From NCBI RefSeq assembly GCF_016526145.1, contig NZ_JADDUE010000011.1:1-64000 (forward strand): 64,000 bases of DNA, in the 5' to 3' direction. Source of the DNA: Saccharopolyspora galaxeae (lineage in GTDB: Bacteria; Actinomycetota; Actinomycetes; Mycobacteriales; Pseudonocardiaceae). Below are positions 24,264 through 33,427 of this stretch, in pieces. The position numbers were made by a program, and so were the translations under genes. The notes below the pieces were generated by a model that did not search any database, was not told the DNA's origin, and saw nothing but the letters and a program-made list of their open reading frames with translations. Each line of letters begins with the position of its first letter. Position 1 is the stretch's first letter.

Positions 24264-25832
24264 TCAAGGAGCAGGGGTGAGCCGCCGACCGTGCTTGCCG
24301 CCGAGGTAGTTGCCGTCTTCGACGACGGTCCGTCCGGCGAGGCAGACCCATCGCACGCCTTCCGGGCGCCGGGCCGGGGATTCGTAGTCGCCCACGTCGC
24401 GCACTCCGGCCGGGTCGAACGCGACCAGGTCGGCCGCGTTTCCGGGGGCGATCACGCCGCGTCCGGGGATGCGGAAGGTACGGGCGGGCAGTGCAGTCAT
24501 CCGGCGGACCGCGTCGGGCAGGTGCAGCAGGCCGCGTTCGCGGGTGTAGCGGCCGAGCACTCGCGGGAACGTCCCGTACAGCCGCGGGTGCGGCTTGCCG
24601 CCGGTTCCGGGAGGCAACCCGTCGGAGCCGATCATCGTGTGGTCGTCGGCCAGCGCCAGTTCCAGGTCGGCTTCGCGCATCGAGAAGTGCACCATCGCCA
24701 CCCGCAGGCGTTCTTGCACGAGGACGTCGGCGAGCGCGTCGACCGGTTCGCTGCCGGTGCACTCGGCGATCTCGTGCAGCGTGCTGCCTTCGTGCCGGTG
24801 GCTCGCGGTGGTGGCGATGCGGATGTCGTCCCAGTCGTCCCGGCCGCCGAGCTCGGCGCGCAGCTCGGCGCGGCCCGCGGGGCTGCCCAGCCGCGCGATC
24901 AGGGTTTCGGCGCCCGCGCCGAGGAAGTCGGCGGGCAGCACCGAGGTCAGCATGGTCGAGGAGGCGGTGTAGGGGTAGACGTCCTGCGCAGCGGGCGTTC
25001 CGAGGTGTCGCGCCCGGGCGATGCGGGTCAACGCGTCGCCGATCTTGCCCCAGTTGGCAACGCCTGCGGCTTTCAGGTGCGAGACGTGCGTGCGGCCGGC
25101 GACCTGGCCGATGCGCAGTGCCTCGTCGATGGATTCGAGCAGGTGGTCGCCTTCGTCGCGCAGGTGCGTGGCGTAGATGCCGTCGCCGCCGAGGACTTCG
25201 GCCAGCGAGCGCAGTTCGGCGGTGCCGGCGAACAGCGCGGGCGGGTAGATCAGCCCGCTGGAGAGGCCGAAGGCGCCTGCCGCCATGCCTTCGTCGAGGG
25301 CGGCGCGCATCGCGGCGAGCGCGGTGTCGTCGGCGGTTCGCCCGGCCATGCCCATCGCGGCGATGCGCAGCGTGCCGTGGCCGACCAGCGGGCAGTGGTT
25401 GGTGACGTGTCCTGCGGCGTCGGTGCGGGCGAACAGCTCGTGGAAGTTCGTCCAGGTGTAGCTGATCGGCGGGAACAGCCGTTCCAGGAAAGCGGGCAGG
25501 GTGTCGGCGTGTTCGGTGCTGCGCGGGGCGAGGCTGAAGCCGCAGTTGCCGACGACTTCGGTGGTGACGCCTTGCCGGATCTTGGTGGTGTCGGGTTCGT
25601 CGAGCAGCGGGGCGTTGTCGGCGTGCGAGTGCGCGTCGATGAATCCGGGGGCGAGCACGAGGCCGGTGAGGTCGCGTCCGGGGAGGTCGCGCCCGAGGCG
25701 GTGCGACAGTGTGCCGGGTGGTTCGACGGCGGCGATGGTGCCGTCGCTGATCAGGACGTCGGCTCGGCGCAGGGCGCTGCCGGTGCCGTCGGCGAGCTGC
25801 GCTCCGGTGAGCAGCTGGCTGTTGGGGGTCAC
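24264..25832 (-). CDS. N-acyl-D-amino-acid deacylase family amidohydrolase
   Basis: This 522-residue metal-dependent hydrolase of the D-aminoacylase/D-hydantoinase branch starts at GTG 25832, 5 nt after GGGAG. A beta-sandwich N-terminus is followed by the metal motif FIDAHSHAD, then VVGNCGFS, THLRDEGDHLLESIDEAL, HLKAAG, and GSDGLPPG near the end of the barrel. The C-terminal FRIPGRGVIAPGNAADLVAF returns to the sandwich domain. It would hydrolyse N-acyl-D-amino acids or related amides in the cytoplasm; the actual substrate is unknown. It is divergent from the lipoate ligase gene with 125 bp between. Confidence 0.88.
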   Translation of the reverse strand: MTPNSQLLTGAQLADGTGSALRRADVLISDGTIAAVEPPGTLSHRLGRDLPGRDLTGLVLAPGFIDAHSHADNAPLLDEPDTTKIRQGVTTEVVGNCGFSLAPRSTEHADTLPAFLERLFPPISYTWTNFHELFARTDAAGHVTNHCPLVGHGTLRIAAMGMAGRTADDTALAAMRAALDEGMAAGAFGLSSGLIYPPALFAGTAELRSLAEVLGGDGIYATHLRDEGDHLLESIDEALRIGQVAGRTHVSHLKAAGVANWGKIGDALTRIARARHLGTPAAQDVYPYTASSTMLTSVLPADFLGAGAETLIARLGSPAGRAELRAELGGRDDWDDIRIATTASHRHEGSTLHEIAECTGSEPVDALADVLVQERLRVAMVHFSMREADLELALADDHTMIGSDGLPPGTGGKPHPRLYGTFPRVLGRYTRERGLLHLPDAVRRMTALPARTFRIPGRGVIAPGNAADLVAFDPAGVRDVGDYESPARRPEGVRWVCLAGRTVVEDGNYLGGKHGRRLTPAP

Positions 25833-25957
25833 GGGGTCTCCCGGTGTCGGGTGTCCGGGGATCATCCTGCCCGGTGCGGGGTGTGGCGGCGATGCCCCTG
25901 CTGGTGGGAATAGGTCGTGGCGGCCGGTGTTCGCACGGGTGTGGAAGGGAGTGCGCG

Positions 25958-27004
25958 GTGCACGGTGAGTACAAGGTCCCCGGCGGGAAGCTGGTCGTGG
26001 CCGATGTGGACGTTGCGGCCGGACGGTTGGTGAAGGTCCGGATCAGCGGGGATTTCTTCCTGGAGCCGGATGAGGCGTTGGAGGAGATCAACGCTGCGCT
26101 GACCGGGATGCCCGCGGAGGCCGATGCCGAGCAGCTGGCGGTGGCGGTGCGCGCCGGTTTGCCCGCGGAGGCTCGGATGGTCGGTTTCGGGCCGGAGGCG
26201 GTGGGTGTCGCGGTGCGCCGGGCGGTGACTCGGGCGAGCGATTGGCTCGATCACGAGTGGTGGCTGGTGCGGGACGGTCCGCGTACGCCGTTGCAGCACA
26301 TGGCGTTGGACGAGGTGTTGGCCGGGGAGGTCGCTGCGGGCAGGCGGTCGCCGACGCTGCGGTTCTGGGAGTGGTCGGATCCGGCGGTGATCATCGGGAG
26401 TTTCCAGTCGGTGCGCAACGAGGTGGATCTGGCCGGGGCGGATCGGCACGGGGTGCAGGTGGTGCGGCGGATCACCGGCGGTGGGGCGATGTTCGTGGAG
26501 CCGGGCAACACCGTGACGTATTCGCTGTACGTGCCGGAGTCGTTGGTGGCGGGGATGTCGTTCGCGGATTCCTACGCCTTCTTGGACGACTGGGTGCTGG
26601 GTGTGCTGGGCGAGTTGGGCTTGAACGTGTGGTACGAGCCGTTGAACGACATCGCCTCGGATGGCGGGAAGATCGGTGGTGCGGCGCAGAAGCGGGTTGC
26701 CGGTGCGGTGCTGCACCACGTGACGATGTCCTACGACGTCGATGCGGCGAAGTTGGGCGAGGTGCTGCGCACGGGGCAGGAGAAGTTTTCGGACAAGGGG
26801 ATCACCAGTGCGGTGCGGCGAGTGGATCCGCTGCGCAGGCAGACGGGGCTGGCGCGGGAGACGGTGATCGAGCGGTTGTCCGGCGGGTTCCGGCGCCGGT
26901 TCGGGTTGTCCGGCGGTGCGGTGACCGAGGACGAGGAGGCGGCGGCGCAGCGGTTGATCGAGTCGAAGTTCGCCACTCCGGGCTGGACGCACCGGGTGCC
27001 GTGA
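25958..27004 (+). CDS. lplA: Lipoate-protein ligase with N-terminal accessory domain
   Basis: This 348-residue protein is read from GTG 25958, 7 nt after GGAAGGGAG. Residues 1-85 resemble the small LplA accessory domain (YKVPGGKLVVADVDVAAGRL, SGDFFLEPDEALEEINAAL), which in E. coli LplA is C-terminal. Catalytic blocks follow: WEWSDPAVIIGSFQS, VVRRITGGGAMFVEPGN, NDIASDGGKIGGAAQKR with the lipoyl-AMP lysine, and LHHVTMSYDVD. It activates free lipoate with ATP and attaches it to E2 subunits or GcvH. The swapped domain order is known from some other prokaryotic two-part ligases. Overall assignment is firm; substrate could also be octanoate. Confidence 0.88.
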   Translation: MHGEYKVPGGKLVVADVDVAAGRLVKVRISGDFFLEPDEALEEINAALTGMPAEADAEQLAVAVRAGLPAEARMVGFGPEAVGVAVRRAVTRASDWLDHEWWLVRDGPRTPLQHMALDEVLAGEVAAGRRSPTLRFWEWSDPAVIIGSFQSVRNEVDLAGADRHGVQVVRRITGGGAMFVEPGNTVTYSLYVPESLVAGMSFADSYAFLDDWVLGVLGELGLNVWYEPLNDIASDGGKIGGAAQKRVAGAVLHHVTMSYDVDAAKLGEVLRTGQEKFSDKGITSAVRRVDPLRRQTGLARETVIERLSGGFRRRFGLSGGAVTEDEEAAAQRLIESKFATPGWTHRVP

Positions 27005-27035
27005 GCGGGCGCGGGCGTTTCGGCGGCGTGCCGGG

Positions 27036-27311
27036 TCAGGTCAGCAGGCCTGGCACGCCGGGGGTGGTGGTGCGGCGGCGCAGCCAGACCTTGCGGGTGC
27101 CGTCGGAGTAGAGCAGCACGCGGGACAGTTCCCATCCGGCGAATTCGGCGTGGATGCTCAGCTGGGTGGTCGCGCTCGGGCGGGTGATCCCGGGCGGCAG
27201 GCGCAGCGGGCGGTATTCCCAGTCGCCTTCGCGGTGCCATTCGCCTTCGGTGGCCACTTGCCGCGCCCGGGCGCGGCGGGGATCGCTTTCCGGGTCGGTG
27301 CTTTCGATCAT
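27036..27311 (-). CDS. DUF5703 family protein
   Basis: This 91-residue soluble protein has the actinobacterial DUF5703 pattern (EWEYRPLRLPPGITRPSA-like core, then ELSRVLLYSDGTRKVWLRRR). The ATG at 27311 overlaps the stop of the upstream lipoprotein gene by ATGA, so the two are translationally coupled. No function is established for the family. Confidence 0.8.
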   Translation of the reverse strand: MIESTDPESDPRRARARQVATEGEWHREGDWEYRPLRLPPGITRPSATTQLSIHAEFAGWELSRVLLYSDGTRKVWLRRRTTTPGVPGLLT

Positions 27312-28276
27312 GGCTTCACCACCTGTATTCCTGCTCCGGTCGCCGAGGCGACGAAGACGTTTCCGCTGGTGGGGTCGACGGCTACCGAGTCGGGTTGGTC
27401 GACGGTGGGCAGGCGCAGCTTCTCTTGCGGTTCGCCGCCTGCGATGTCGTAGCCGACGAGTTCGTTGGTGGCGGTCAGGGTGACCCAGGCCAGGTCGCGG
27501 TGCGGGTCGTAGGCCAGGCCGTAGGGGGTGCCGGGAACGGGGTAGCGCTGTTTGAGGATCAGCGGGCTGGTGGAGAAGGCCAGCAGCTCTTGGCCGCGGG
27601 TGTCCAGCGAGAGCACTCGTCCGTAGCGGTCGGCGACGGCGCGGGTGGCGCCGGTTCCGGCGCGCAGGGCGGGTTGTTTTTCGCCGGTGGCGGGGTCGAG
27701 CGGGGTCAGCGAGGTGCTGAGGGTGTCGAGCACGTGCAGTTGGCCGCCGGTGGTGACCAGTTGGGCGGGGGACTGGAAGCCGTCGGCGCGGGCTCCGCCG
27801 GGTAGCAGGACGCTGTTGCGCAGGGCTACGGCGAGTCCGCCGCCGGGGGCGGTGGTGGCGTCGATGGGGCCGCCGGGGTAGTGCAGCCGTTCGGCGGTGG
27901 CGGTGGCCGGGTCGATGCGTGCGACGAGGTCCGCGTCGGGCACGGCGGCGAGCAGTTTGCCGTCGGGCGTGGGTTGCAGGGAGGCGGGCGGCGCGGGCAG
28001 TTCGACGGTGCGGGGCGGCCGGTCGGGTTCGCGCACGTCGCGCAGTTTCACGGTGCGCTCGTGGACGGTGGCCAGCGTGCCGGGCACGAAGGTGGTGTGG
28101 GTGCTGGCGGGTGCGGGCAGCACGGTGCCTGCCGGTGTGGTCGTCGGCGGGGGTGAGTCGGCGGGGCCTGCCGCGACGAGTTTGTCGGTGACTTGCAGCG
28201 GGTCGCCGGTGCCGACCGAGCCGCAGCCGGTGAGCGCGGCGGTGGCGGCGATGCAGACGGCGACCAGTCGGCGCAA
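27308..28276 (-). CDS. YncE-like beta-propeller lipoprotein
   Basis: This 322-residue protein uses TTG 28276, 6 nt after AAGGAGG. The signal peptide ends in the lipobox LTGC, predicting a cell-surface lipoprotein anchored at Cys16 or so. The mature part has repeated beta-propeller blades (ASLQPTPDGKLLAAVPDADL, YPVPGTPYGLAYDPHRDLAW, DQPDSVAVDPTSGNVFVASA), as in YncE/NHL surface proteins. It probably binds something at the surface; its ligand is unknown. It is coupled to the DUF5703 gene and divergent from the TRIC-type channel gene. Confidence 0.82.
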   Translation of the reverse strand: MRRLVAVCIAATAALTGCGSVGTGDPLQVTDKLVAAGPADSPPPTTTPAGTVLPAPASTHTTFVPGTLATVHERTVKLRDVREPDRPPRTVELPAPPASLQPTPDGKLLAAVPDADLVARIDPATATAERLHYPGGPIDATTAPGGGLAVALRNSVLLPGGARADGFQSPAQLVTTGGQLHVLDTLSTSLTPLDPATGEKQPALRAGTGATRAVADRYGRVLSLDTRGQELLAFSTSPLILKQRYPVPGTPYGLAYDPHRDLAWVTLTATNELVGYDIAGGEPQEKLRLPTVDQPDSVAVDPTSGNVFVASATGAGIQVVKP

Positions 28277-28526
28277 CGAGGACCTCCTTGTGGGTGCGCC
28301 CGCTGTCGGGCGGTGACCGCTCCAGGATTCCTGATGTCTCCGGCTGCCGGACCGGCCACCCCTGGTGGAATGGGGAAACGTCCAGCATGTCACCGGTCGG
28401 TGGGGGCGGGCCAGGGTGGCGGTGCGCGTCGTTTCCCTTCGGCGCCGCGGCCGGTGGTGATCATGCTGGTGACGCGGGTGCGTCCCGGCTCCGTGCGGCC
28501 CGGTGGTCGTTGTGTATGCATGGGGC

Positions 28527-29177
28527 ATGGTCGCCGAATCGCCGCTGTTGCTCGCGTTGGACCTGACCGGCACGTTCGCGTTCGCGGTGAATGGGGCGTT
28601 GACGGCGGTGCGGGCGACGCGGCTGGACATCGTCGGGGTGGTCACGTTGGGGATGATCACCGGGATGGGTGGCGGGACGGTGCGCGACGTGTTCCTGGAT
28701 TCGTTGCCGCCCGCCACGTTCGTCGATGGCCGGTACCTGCTGGTGGCGGCGTGCGGCGGGTTGTTGGCGTTCGGGTTGAGCAAGCCGTTGCACCGGTTGT
28801 TGCCGTTGATCACGGTGCTGGATGCGGTGGGGTTGAGCGTGTTCGCGGTGCTGGGGGCGAGCAAGGCGCTGCAGCTGGGGTTCGGTGGTGTGCAGGCGGT
28901 GCTGCTTGGGGTGATCACGGCGGTCGGGGGCGGCACGATCCGGGATGTGCTGATCCGCCGGATTCCGAGTGTGCTGCGCAGTGAGTTGTATGCGATTCCG
29001 GCGATGGTGGCGGCGGGGTTGACGGTGCTGGCGGTGCGCACCGGTGTTTATGGGATCGGTGTGGCGTTGGGGGCTGCGGCGGTGTGCTTCGCGATCCGGA
29101 TGCTCGGTGTGCGTTATGGGCTCAACGTGCCGGAGCCGCCGAGGGGTCCGCATCGGCGGTCCGATCCGGAGGTGTGA
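28527..29177 (+). CDS. UPF0126/TRIC-type membrane channel protein
   Basis: The 216-residue protein has seven predicted helices arranged as two similar glycine-rich halves. The paired motifs GMGGGTVRDVFLD and AVGGGTIRDVLIRR are diagnostic of the UPF0126 (YicG/YadS) family, prokaryotic relatives of trimeric intracellular cation channels. The ATG at 28527 lacks a strong ribosome site; GTG 28503 in frame is an alternative. Ion or glycine passage is inferred from the family only. Confidence 0.85.
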   Translation: MVAESPLLLALDLTGTFAFAVNGALTAVRATRLDIVGVVTLGMITGMGGGTVRDVFLDSLPPATFVDGRYLLVAACGGLLAFGLSKPLHRLLPLITVLDAVGLSVFAVLGASKALQLGFGGVQAVLLGVITAVGGGTIRDVLIRRIPSVLRSELYAIPAMVAAGLTVLAVRTGVYGIGVALGAAAVCFAIRMLGVRYGLNVPEPPRGPHRRSDPEV

Positions 29178-29338
29178 GCGGTTCCGCGGCGGATGTTGAT
29201 CACGATTCGGCGGCGTCGTGGTGAACGCGGGGCGACTGCGCGGGGGGCCACCGTTCGGGGGTTGGCGATGCTGCAAGATCTCCGGTCACAGGGGGAGCCA
29301 GGCGCCGGTGCCGCCGCTGCACCGGATCACCTCTCGAC

Positions 29339-30187
29339 GTGCTGGAGTGGATTTCGTTGTCGTGGTTGCAGGCCATGGTGTTGGCCGTTGTGCAGGGGCT
29401 CACGGAGTTCCTGCCGATTTCGTCGTCCGGGCATCTGCGGATCGTGTCGCAGTTGTTCTTCGGGGATGACGCTGGTGCGTCGTTCACCGCGGTGACCCAG
29501 ATCGGTACCGAGCTGGCCGTGGTGATCTATTTCTTCACCGACATCGTGCGGTTGATCGCGACGTGGTTCCGCGGTCTGGTCGATGCCGAGGTGCGCCGGA
29601 CGCAGGATTACCGGCTGGCTTGGTACGTGATCGTGGGCAGCCTTCCGATCGGGGTGCTCGGGGTGCTGTTCCAGGACTACATCCGGGGCGCGTTGCGGAG
29701 CCTGTGGGTGACCGGGGCGACGCTGGTGCTGTTCGGGATTTTGCTGGGGCTGGCCGAGTGGCTCGGGCGCCAGCAGCGCGCGCAGGACCGGTTGACGTTG
29801 CGGGATGGTGCGCTGATGGGCTTGGCGCAGTCGTTGGCGCTGGTGCCGGGGGTGTCGCGTTCCGGTGGGACGATCACTGCGGGGCTGGCGCTGGGGTTGA
29901 CCCGGCCGACCGCGGTGCGGTTCTCGTTCCTGCTGGCGATTCCGGCGGTGTTCGCGGCGGGGCTCTCGGAGATCCCGGAGGTGTTCGAAAGCGGCGGTCC
30001 GGGGTTGCAGCCGACGGGTGCGCAGATGATCGTGGCGACGCTGGTGGCGGGTGTGATCGGTTATGCCTGCATCGCGTGGCTGCTGCGGTTCGTGGAGCGG
30101 CACAGCGTGTACTTGTTCGTGTGGTACCGGATCGTGCTGGGGCTGGCGGTGTTCGCGCTGCTGGGGTTCGGCGTGATGCAGCCCTGA
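29339..30187 (+). CDS. uppP: Undecaprenyl-diphosphatase (BacA type)
   Basis: This 282-residue polytopic enzyme recycles undecaprenyl pyrophosphate to the monophosphate carrier for cell-wall synthesis. Catalytic motif 1 is [16 protein letters not shown] (about residues 21-36) and motif 2 is [14 protein letters not shown] (about residues 169-182). The GTG start at 29339 gives the N-terminus expected for the family; its ribosome site is weak. A strong terminator follows. Together with murT, gatD and murJ, the window holds four wall-precursor genes, though not in one operon. Activity can also give bacitracin tolerance. Confidence 0.94.
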   Translation: MLEWISLSWLQAMVLAVVQGLTEFLPISSSGHLRIVSQLFFGDDAGASFTAVTQIGTELAVVIYFFTDIVRLIATWFRGLVDAEVRRTQDYRLAWYVIVGSLPIGVLGVLFQDYIRGALRSLWVTGATLVLFGILLGLAEWLGRQQRAQDRLTLRDGALMGLAQSLALVPGVSRSGGTITAGLALGLTRPTAVRFSFLLAIPAVFAAGLSEIPEVFESGGPGLQPTGAQMIVATLVAGVIGYACIAWLLRFVERHSVYLFVWYRIVLGLAVFALLGFGVMQP

Positions 30188-30199
30188 TCGCGGTCTCCT

Positions 30200-30240
30200 G
30201 CAGAACGGCCCGGTGCCTTTTCGGCGCCGGGCCGTTCTGC
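30200..30240 (+). terminator. Terminator after uppP
   Basis: An 18-bp stem (30200-30217 with 30223-30240, one wobble pair) has the loop TTTTC. It begins 12 nt after the uppP stop. Confidence 0.9.
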
Positions 30241-30293
30241 TGCGGCGGGGCCGTCGTGCCGGGGTCGGTGCGGCGGGGCTTACCCTCGCGTTC

Positions 30294-30998
30294 GTGGCGA
30301 CTCTCATCCTGCTCAGGCACGCGCGGTCGGCGGCGAACGGTTCCGGGATCCTGGCCGGGCGCAGTCCCGGGGTCGGTTTGGACGATGCGGGCAGCGCGCA
30401 GGTCGCGGGGCTGTCGAAGCGGTTGGCCGAGGTGCCGATCTCGTCGATCGTGGCTTCGCCGTTGCAGCGCTGCCAGGACACCGTGCGGGCGCTGGCGGGC
30501 GAGCGCGGGTTGACGCCGGTCGCCGAACCTGGCTTGTCCGAAGTGGACTACGGGGATTGGACGAGCCGGAAGGTTTCCGAGCTGACCCAGGAGAAGTTGT
30601 GGTCGGTGGTGCAGCAGCACCCGTCGGCGGCGGTGTTCCCGGGCGGTGAGGGGCTCGCGCAGGTGCAGGCCCGCGCGGTGGCCGCGGTGCGCGAGCACGA
30701 CGCGCGGGTCTCGGCCGAGCACGGGCCGAACGCGGTGTGGGTGGCGTGCTCGCACGGGGACGTGATCAAGGCGGTGCTGGCCGATGCGTTGGGGCTGCAC
30801 CTGGACGGTTTCCAGCGGATCGTGGTGGATCCGTGCTCGTTGAGCGTCGTGCGCTACACCGAGACGCGGCCGTTCGTGGTGAAGATCAACGACACCGGTT
30901 CGGACGTGTCGGCGTTGCTGCCGCCGAAGGAGTCCGAGCAGCAGTCCTCGGATGCCGTGGTCGGCGGTTCCACGGGCGCCCCGGGCGGTGCGGCGTGA
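30294..30998 (+). CDS. Histidine phosphatase (phosphoglycerate-mutase-like) family protein
   Basis: This 234-residue protein opens with the catalytic LILLRHARS motif (phospho-histidine, about residue 8). It continues with the second-half histidine region VWVACSHGDVIKAVLAD and the acidic YGDWTSRKVSEL segment. It is of the actinobacterial MSMEG_4193 type and ends in a hydrophilic Ser/Gly-rich tail. GTG 30294 is chosen because the -10 box TACCCT (30281-30286) ends 7 nt upstream, implying a leaderless mRNA. The phosphate ester it hydrolyses is unknown. Its stop overlaps the DUF6314 gene by GTGA. Confidence 0.87.
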   Translation: MATLILLRHARSAANGSGILAGRSPGVGLDDAGSAQVAGLSKRLAEVPISSIVASPLQRCQDTVRALAGERGLTPVAEPGLSEVDYGDWTSRKVSELTQEKLWSVVQQHPSAAVFPGGEGLAQVQARAVAAVREHDARVSAEHGPNAVWVACSHGDVIKAVLADALGLHLDGFQRIVVDPCSLSVVRYTETRPFVVKINDTGSDVSALLPPKESEQQSSDAVVGGSTGAPGGAA

Positions 30999-31438
30999 CC
31001 GAGCCGGGGTTCGCGGTCACCGATGTGGCCGCCTACTTCGGTGGCCGGTGGGAGCTGCACCGGGAGATCACCGATGATGCCGGTGGGCGGCTGGGGGAGT
31101 TCAGCGGCCGGGCGGAGTTCACCGCGGAGCCCGGCGATCTGCTGGTCTACCGCGAGGACGGGGTGCTCGAACTGGGTGCGCATCGCGGGCCTGCGCAGCG
31201 CACGCTGCACTACCAGGTGATCGGGCCGGGGCAGGCGCAGGTGTGGTTCGACTACGGCGATTTCTTCCACGACCTGGATCTGCGCACGGGTCGTTGGCAG
31301 GCGAGCCATCCTTGCCGGGACGACCTCTACCGCGGCGAGTTCGGCGTCGAGGGTCCGGATCGGTGGTGGCAGTGCTGGCGGGTCTCGGGTCCTGCGAAGG
31401 CGCACACGTTGACCACCCGGTTCCGGCGATCGCCGTAG
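30995..31438 (+). CDS. DUF6314 family protein
   Basis: The 147-residue soluble protein is Trp/Phe-rich with alternating strands (YFGGRWELHREITDD, YQVIGPGQAQVWFDYGDFFH, WRVSGPAKAHTLTTRFRR), suggesting a lipocalin- or nitrobindin-like beta barrel. It overlaps the histidine phosphatase stop by 4 bases, so the two are coupled. The DUF6314 assignment is from recognised pattern; no biochemical function is established. Confidence 0.78.
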   Translation: MTEPGFAVTDVAAYFGGRWELHREITDDAGGRLGEFSGRAEFTAEPGDLLVYREDGVLELGAHRGPAQRTLHYQVIGPGQAQVWFDYGDFFHDLDLRTGRWQASHPCRDDLYRGEFGVEGPDRWWQCWRVSGPAKAHTLTTRFRRSP

Positions 31439-31693
31439 CCGCGGAAATCCCGTTGCCCGGGTGGCCGGGCGCCGGTCATGATCGTTGGGTCGGGCCGCGC
31501 TCGGGGGAGCGCCGAGGGTCGCGGGCGGGTGCGCCGCGCCACCGGTGATGACGGCCCGTCCCGTCCGGTGTGCTGACGTGCCGGACTCGTCGATGAACGC
31601 CCGTGCGTGCAGGCTGGTTTGCCGGTGCGGGCGTTTCGCCGTCGCGCGGTGCACGGTTGGGGGCCTGCGCCGTGTGGTGAGGAGGTGGTCCCC

Positions 31694-32881
31694 GTGCATC
31701 GGCTCGTCGAGGGCGCCGGTGTGCCCATCCGGATGTGGGCGGACCCGCGCGAGGTCGAGGACGCGGCGATGGCGCAGCTGCGCAACATCGCGGACCTGCC
31801 GTGGGTGCACGGGCTGGCGGTGATGCCGGACGTGCACCTGGGCAAGGGCGCGACGGTCGGCAGCGTGATCGCGATGCGGGATGCGGTTTCGCCTTCGGCG
31901 GTGGGCGTGGACATCGGCTGCGGGATGAGCGCGGTGCGCACGTCGCTGTCGGCGGCGGACCTGCCGGACGATCTGGGCCGGTTGCGGCGGCGGATCGAGC
32001 AGGCGGTGCCGGTGGGTTTCGCGATGCACGGCGATCCGGTGGACACCTCGGTGGCCGGTGAGCCCGGTTTCGAACGGTTCTGGCGGCGGTTCGACGAGCT
32101 GCACGAGGGGGTGCGGGACAGGCGCGATCGGGCGCTGCGGCAGCTGGGCAGCCTCGGCGGCGGGAACCACTTCATCGAGGTGTGCCTGGAGCAGGGCGGT
32201 GCGGACGCGGGCCGGGTGTGGCTGATGCTGCACTCCGGTTCGCGCAACATCGGCAAGGAGCTCGCCGAGCGGCACATCGAGGTGGCGAAGTCGTTGCCGC
32301 ACAACGCTGATCTGCCCGATCGCGACCTGGCGGTGTTCGTCTCCGGCACGCCGCAGATGGCGGCCTACCGCCGCGACCTGTTCTGGGCCCAGGAGTACGC
32401 CCGGCGCAACCGGGCGGTGATGCTCGGGCTGGTGCGGCGGGCGTTGTCGTCGGTGGTGCCGGGCACCGGGTTCGACGAGCCGATCTCGTGCCACCACAAC
32501 TACGTCGCCGAGGAGTCCTACGGCGGGGTGGATGTGCTGGTGACCCGCAAGGGCGCGATCCGCGCGGGCAGCGGCGAGCTGGGGATCATCCCGGGCAGCA
32601 TGGGCACCGGCTCGTTCATCGTGCGCGGGCTCGGCAACCAGGAGTCGTTCACCTCGGCCTCGCACGGCGCCGGGCGGCGAATGTCGCGGAACAAGGCCCG
32701 CAAGGCGTTCACCGAGGCGGACCTGGCCGCGCAGACCGCCGGGGTCGAGTGCCGCAAGGACTCCGGGGTCGTCGACGAGATCCCGGCGGCCTACAAGGAC
32801 CTCGACGCGGTGATGCGCGCCCAGTCCGACCTGGTCGAGGTCGTCGCGCACCTCAAGCAGGTGGTGTGCGTGAAGGGCTGA
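31694..32881 (+). CDS. rtcB: RtcB-family RNA ligase
   Basis: RtcB joins RNA 2',3'-cyclic phosphate or 3'-phosphate ends to 5'-hydroxyl ends using GTP and a divalent metal. The 395-residue protein has the metal-binding DVHLGKGATVGSV, VGVDIGCGM (cysteine ligand), GSLGGGNHFIEV and HSGSRNIGKEL motifs and the guanylylation motif SASHGAGRRMSR (catalytic histidine). GTG 31694 lies 8 nt after AGGAGG. No rtcA cyclase or archease gene is adjacent. In bacteria it is used for RNA repair after damage or toxin cleavage. Confidence 0.94.
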   Translation: MHRLVEGAGVPIRMWADPREVEDAAMAQLRNIADLPWVHGLAVMPDVHLGKGATVGSVIAMRDAVSPSAVGVDIGCGMSAVRTSLSAADLPDDLGRLRRRIEQAVPVGFAMHGDPVDTSVAGEPGFERFWRRFDELHEGVRDRRDRALRQLGSLGGGNHFIEVCLEQGGADAGRVWLMLHSGSRNIGKELAERHIEVAKSLPHNADLPDRDLAVFVSGTPQMAAYRRDLFWAQEYARRNRAVMLGLVRRALSSVVPGTGFDEPISCHHNYVAEESYGGVDVLVTRKGAIRAGSGELGIIPGSMGTGSFIVRGLGNQESFTSASHGAGRRMSRNKARKAFTEADLAAQTAGVECRKDSGVVDEIPAAYKDLDAVMRAQSDLVEVVAHLKQVVCVKG

Positions 32882-32953
32882 TGGCGGTTGGCCCGAGGCC
32901 CGCCGCCGCGCTTCGCCCGGTATTCGATCCACGAAACGGCGCGGCCCGGATGG

Positions 32954-33343
32954 CTAGATGTGGACATTGCCGTCTTCGGCGAGCGTCCAGTGCGGGTTGT
33001 GCGCGACCTCCCACACGTAGCCGTCGGGGTCGGCGAAGGCTCCGGAGGTACCGCCCCACTCCGCACGAGCGGCCGGGCGCACGATGGTGGCACCTGCTCG
33101 TTCGGCCTCGGCCAGTACGGCGCTGACTTCCCCGGGCGAGCGGACGTTGTGCGCGAGTTCGATCCCGGGCGCGCCGTGCCCGCCGAGCGCCGTCCATAGC
33201 GCGAAGACCATCCCACCGGTCTGAAAAAAGCAGATCTCATCGCTCGGTTGCTGCGGCCCGCCCCAGCCGAGCGACTCGTAGAATGAGCGGGCTCGAGCGA
33301 GGTCGGACACGCCGAGCGTCACGAGACTGATGCGCTGATCCAT
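32954..33343 (-). CDS. VOC (glyoxalase/bleomycin-resistance-like) family protein
   Basis: This 129-residue protein has a single beta-alpha-beta-beta-beta module pair: ISLVTLGVSDLARARSFYES at the start and SGAFADPDGYVWEVAHNP at the end with the metal glutamate. No strong ribosome site is seen before ATG 33343. Substrate is not predictable; members include dioxygenases, isomerases and antibiotic-binding proteins. Confidence 0.85.
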   Translation of the reverse strand: MDQRISLVTLGVSDLARARSFYESLGWGGPQQPSDEICFFQTGGMVFALWTALGGHGAPGIELAHNVRSPGEVSAVLAEAERAGATIVRPAARAEWGGTSGAFADPDGYVWEVAHNPHWTLAEDGNVHI

Positions 33344-33427
33344 GCGATGAGCATCCAGCACGTCGCAGGCCGCCCGCTCGTGCGGGTGCTAGGCACACCC
33401 GGCGAATCGGCCCGCTGCCGGGTTTGA

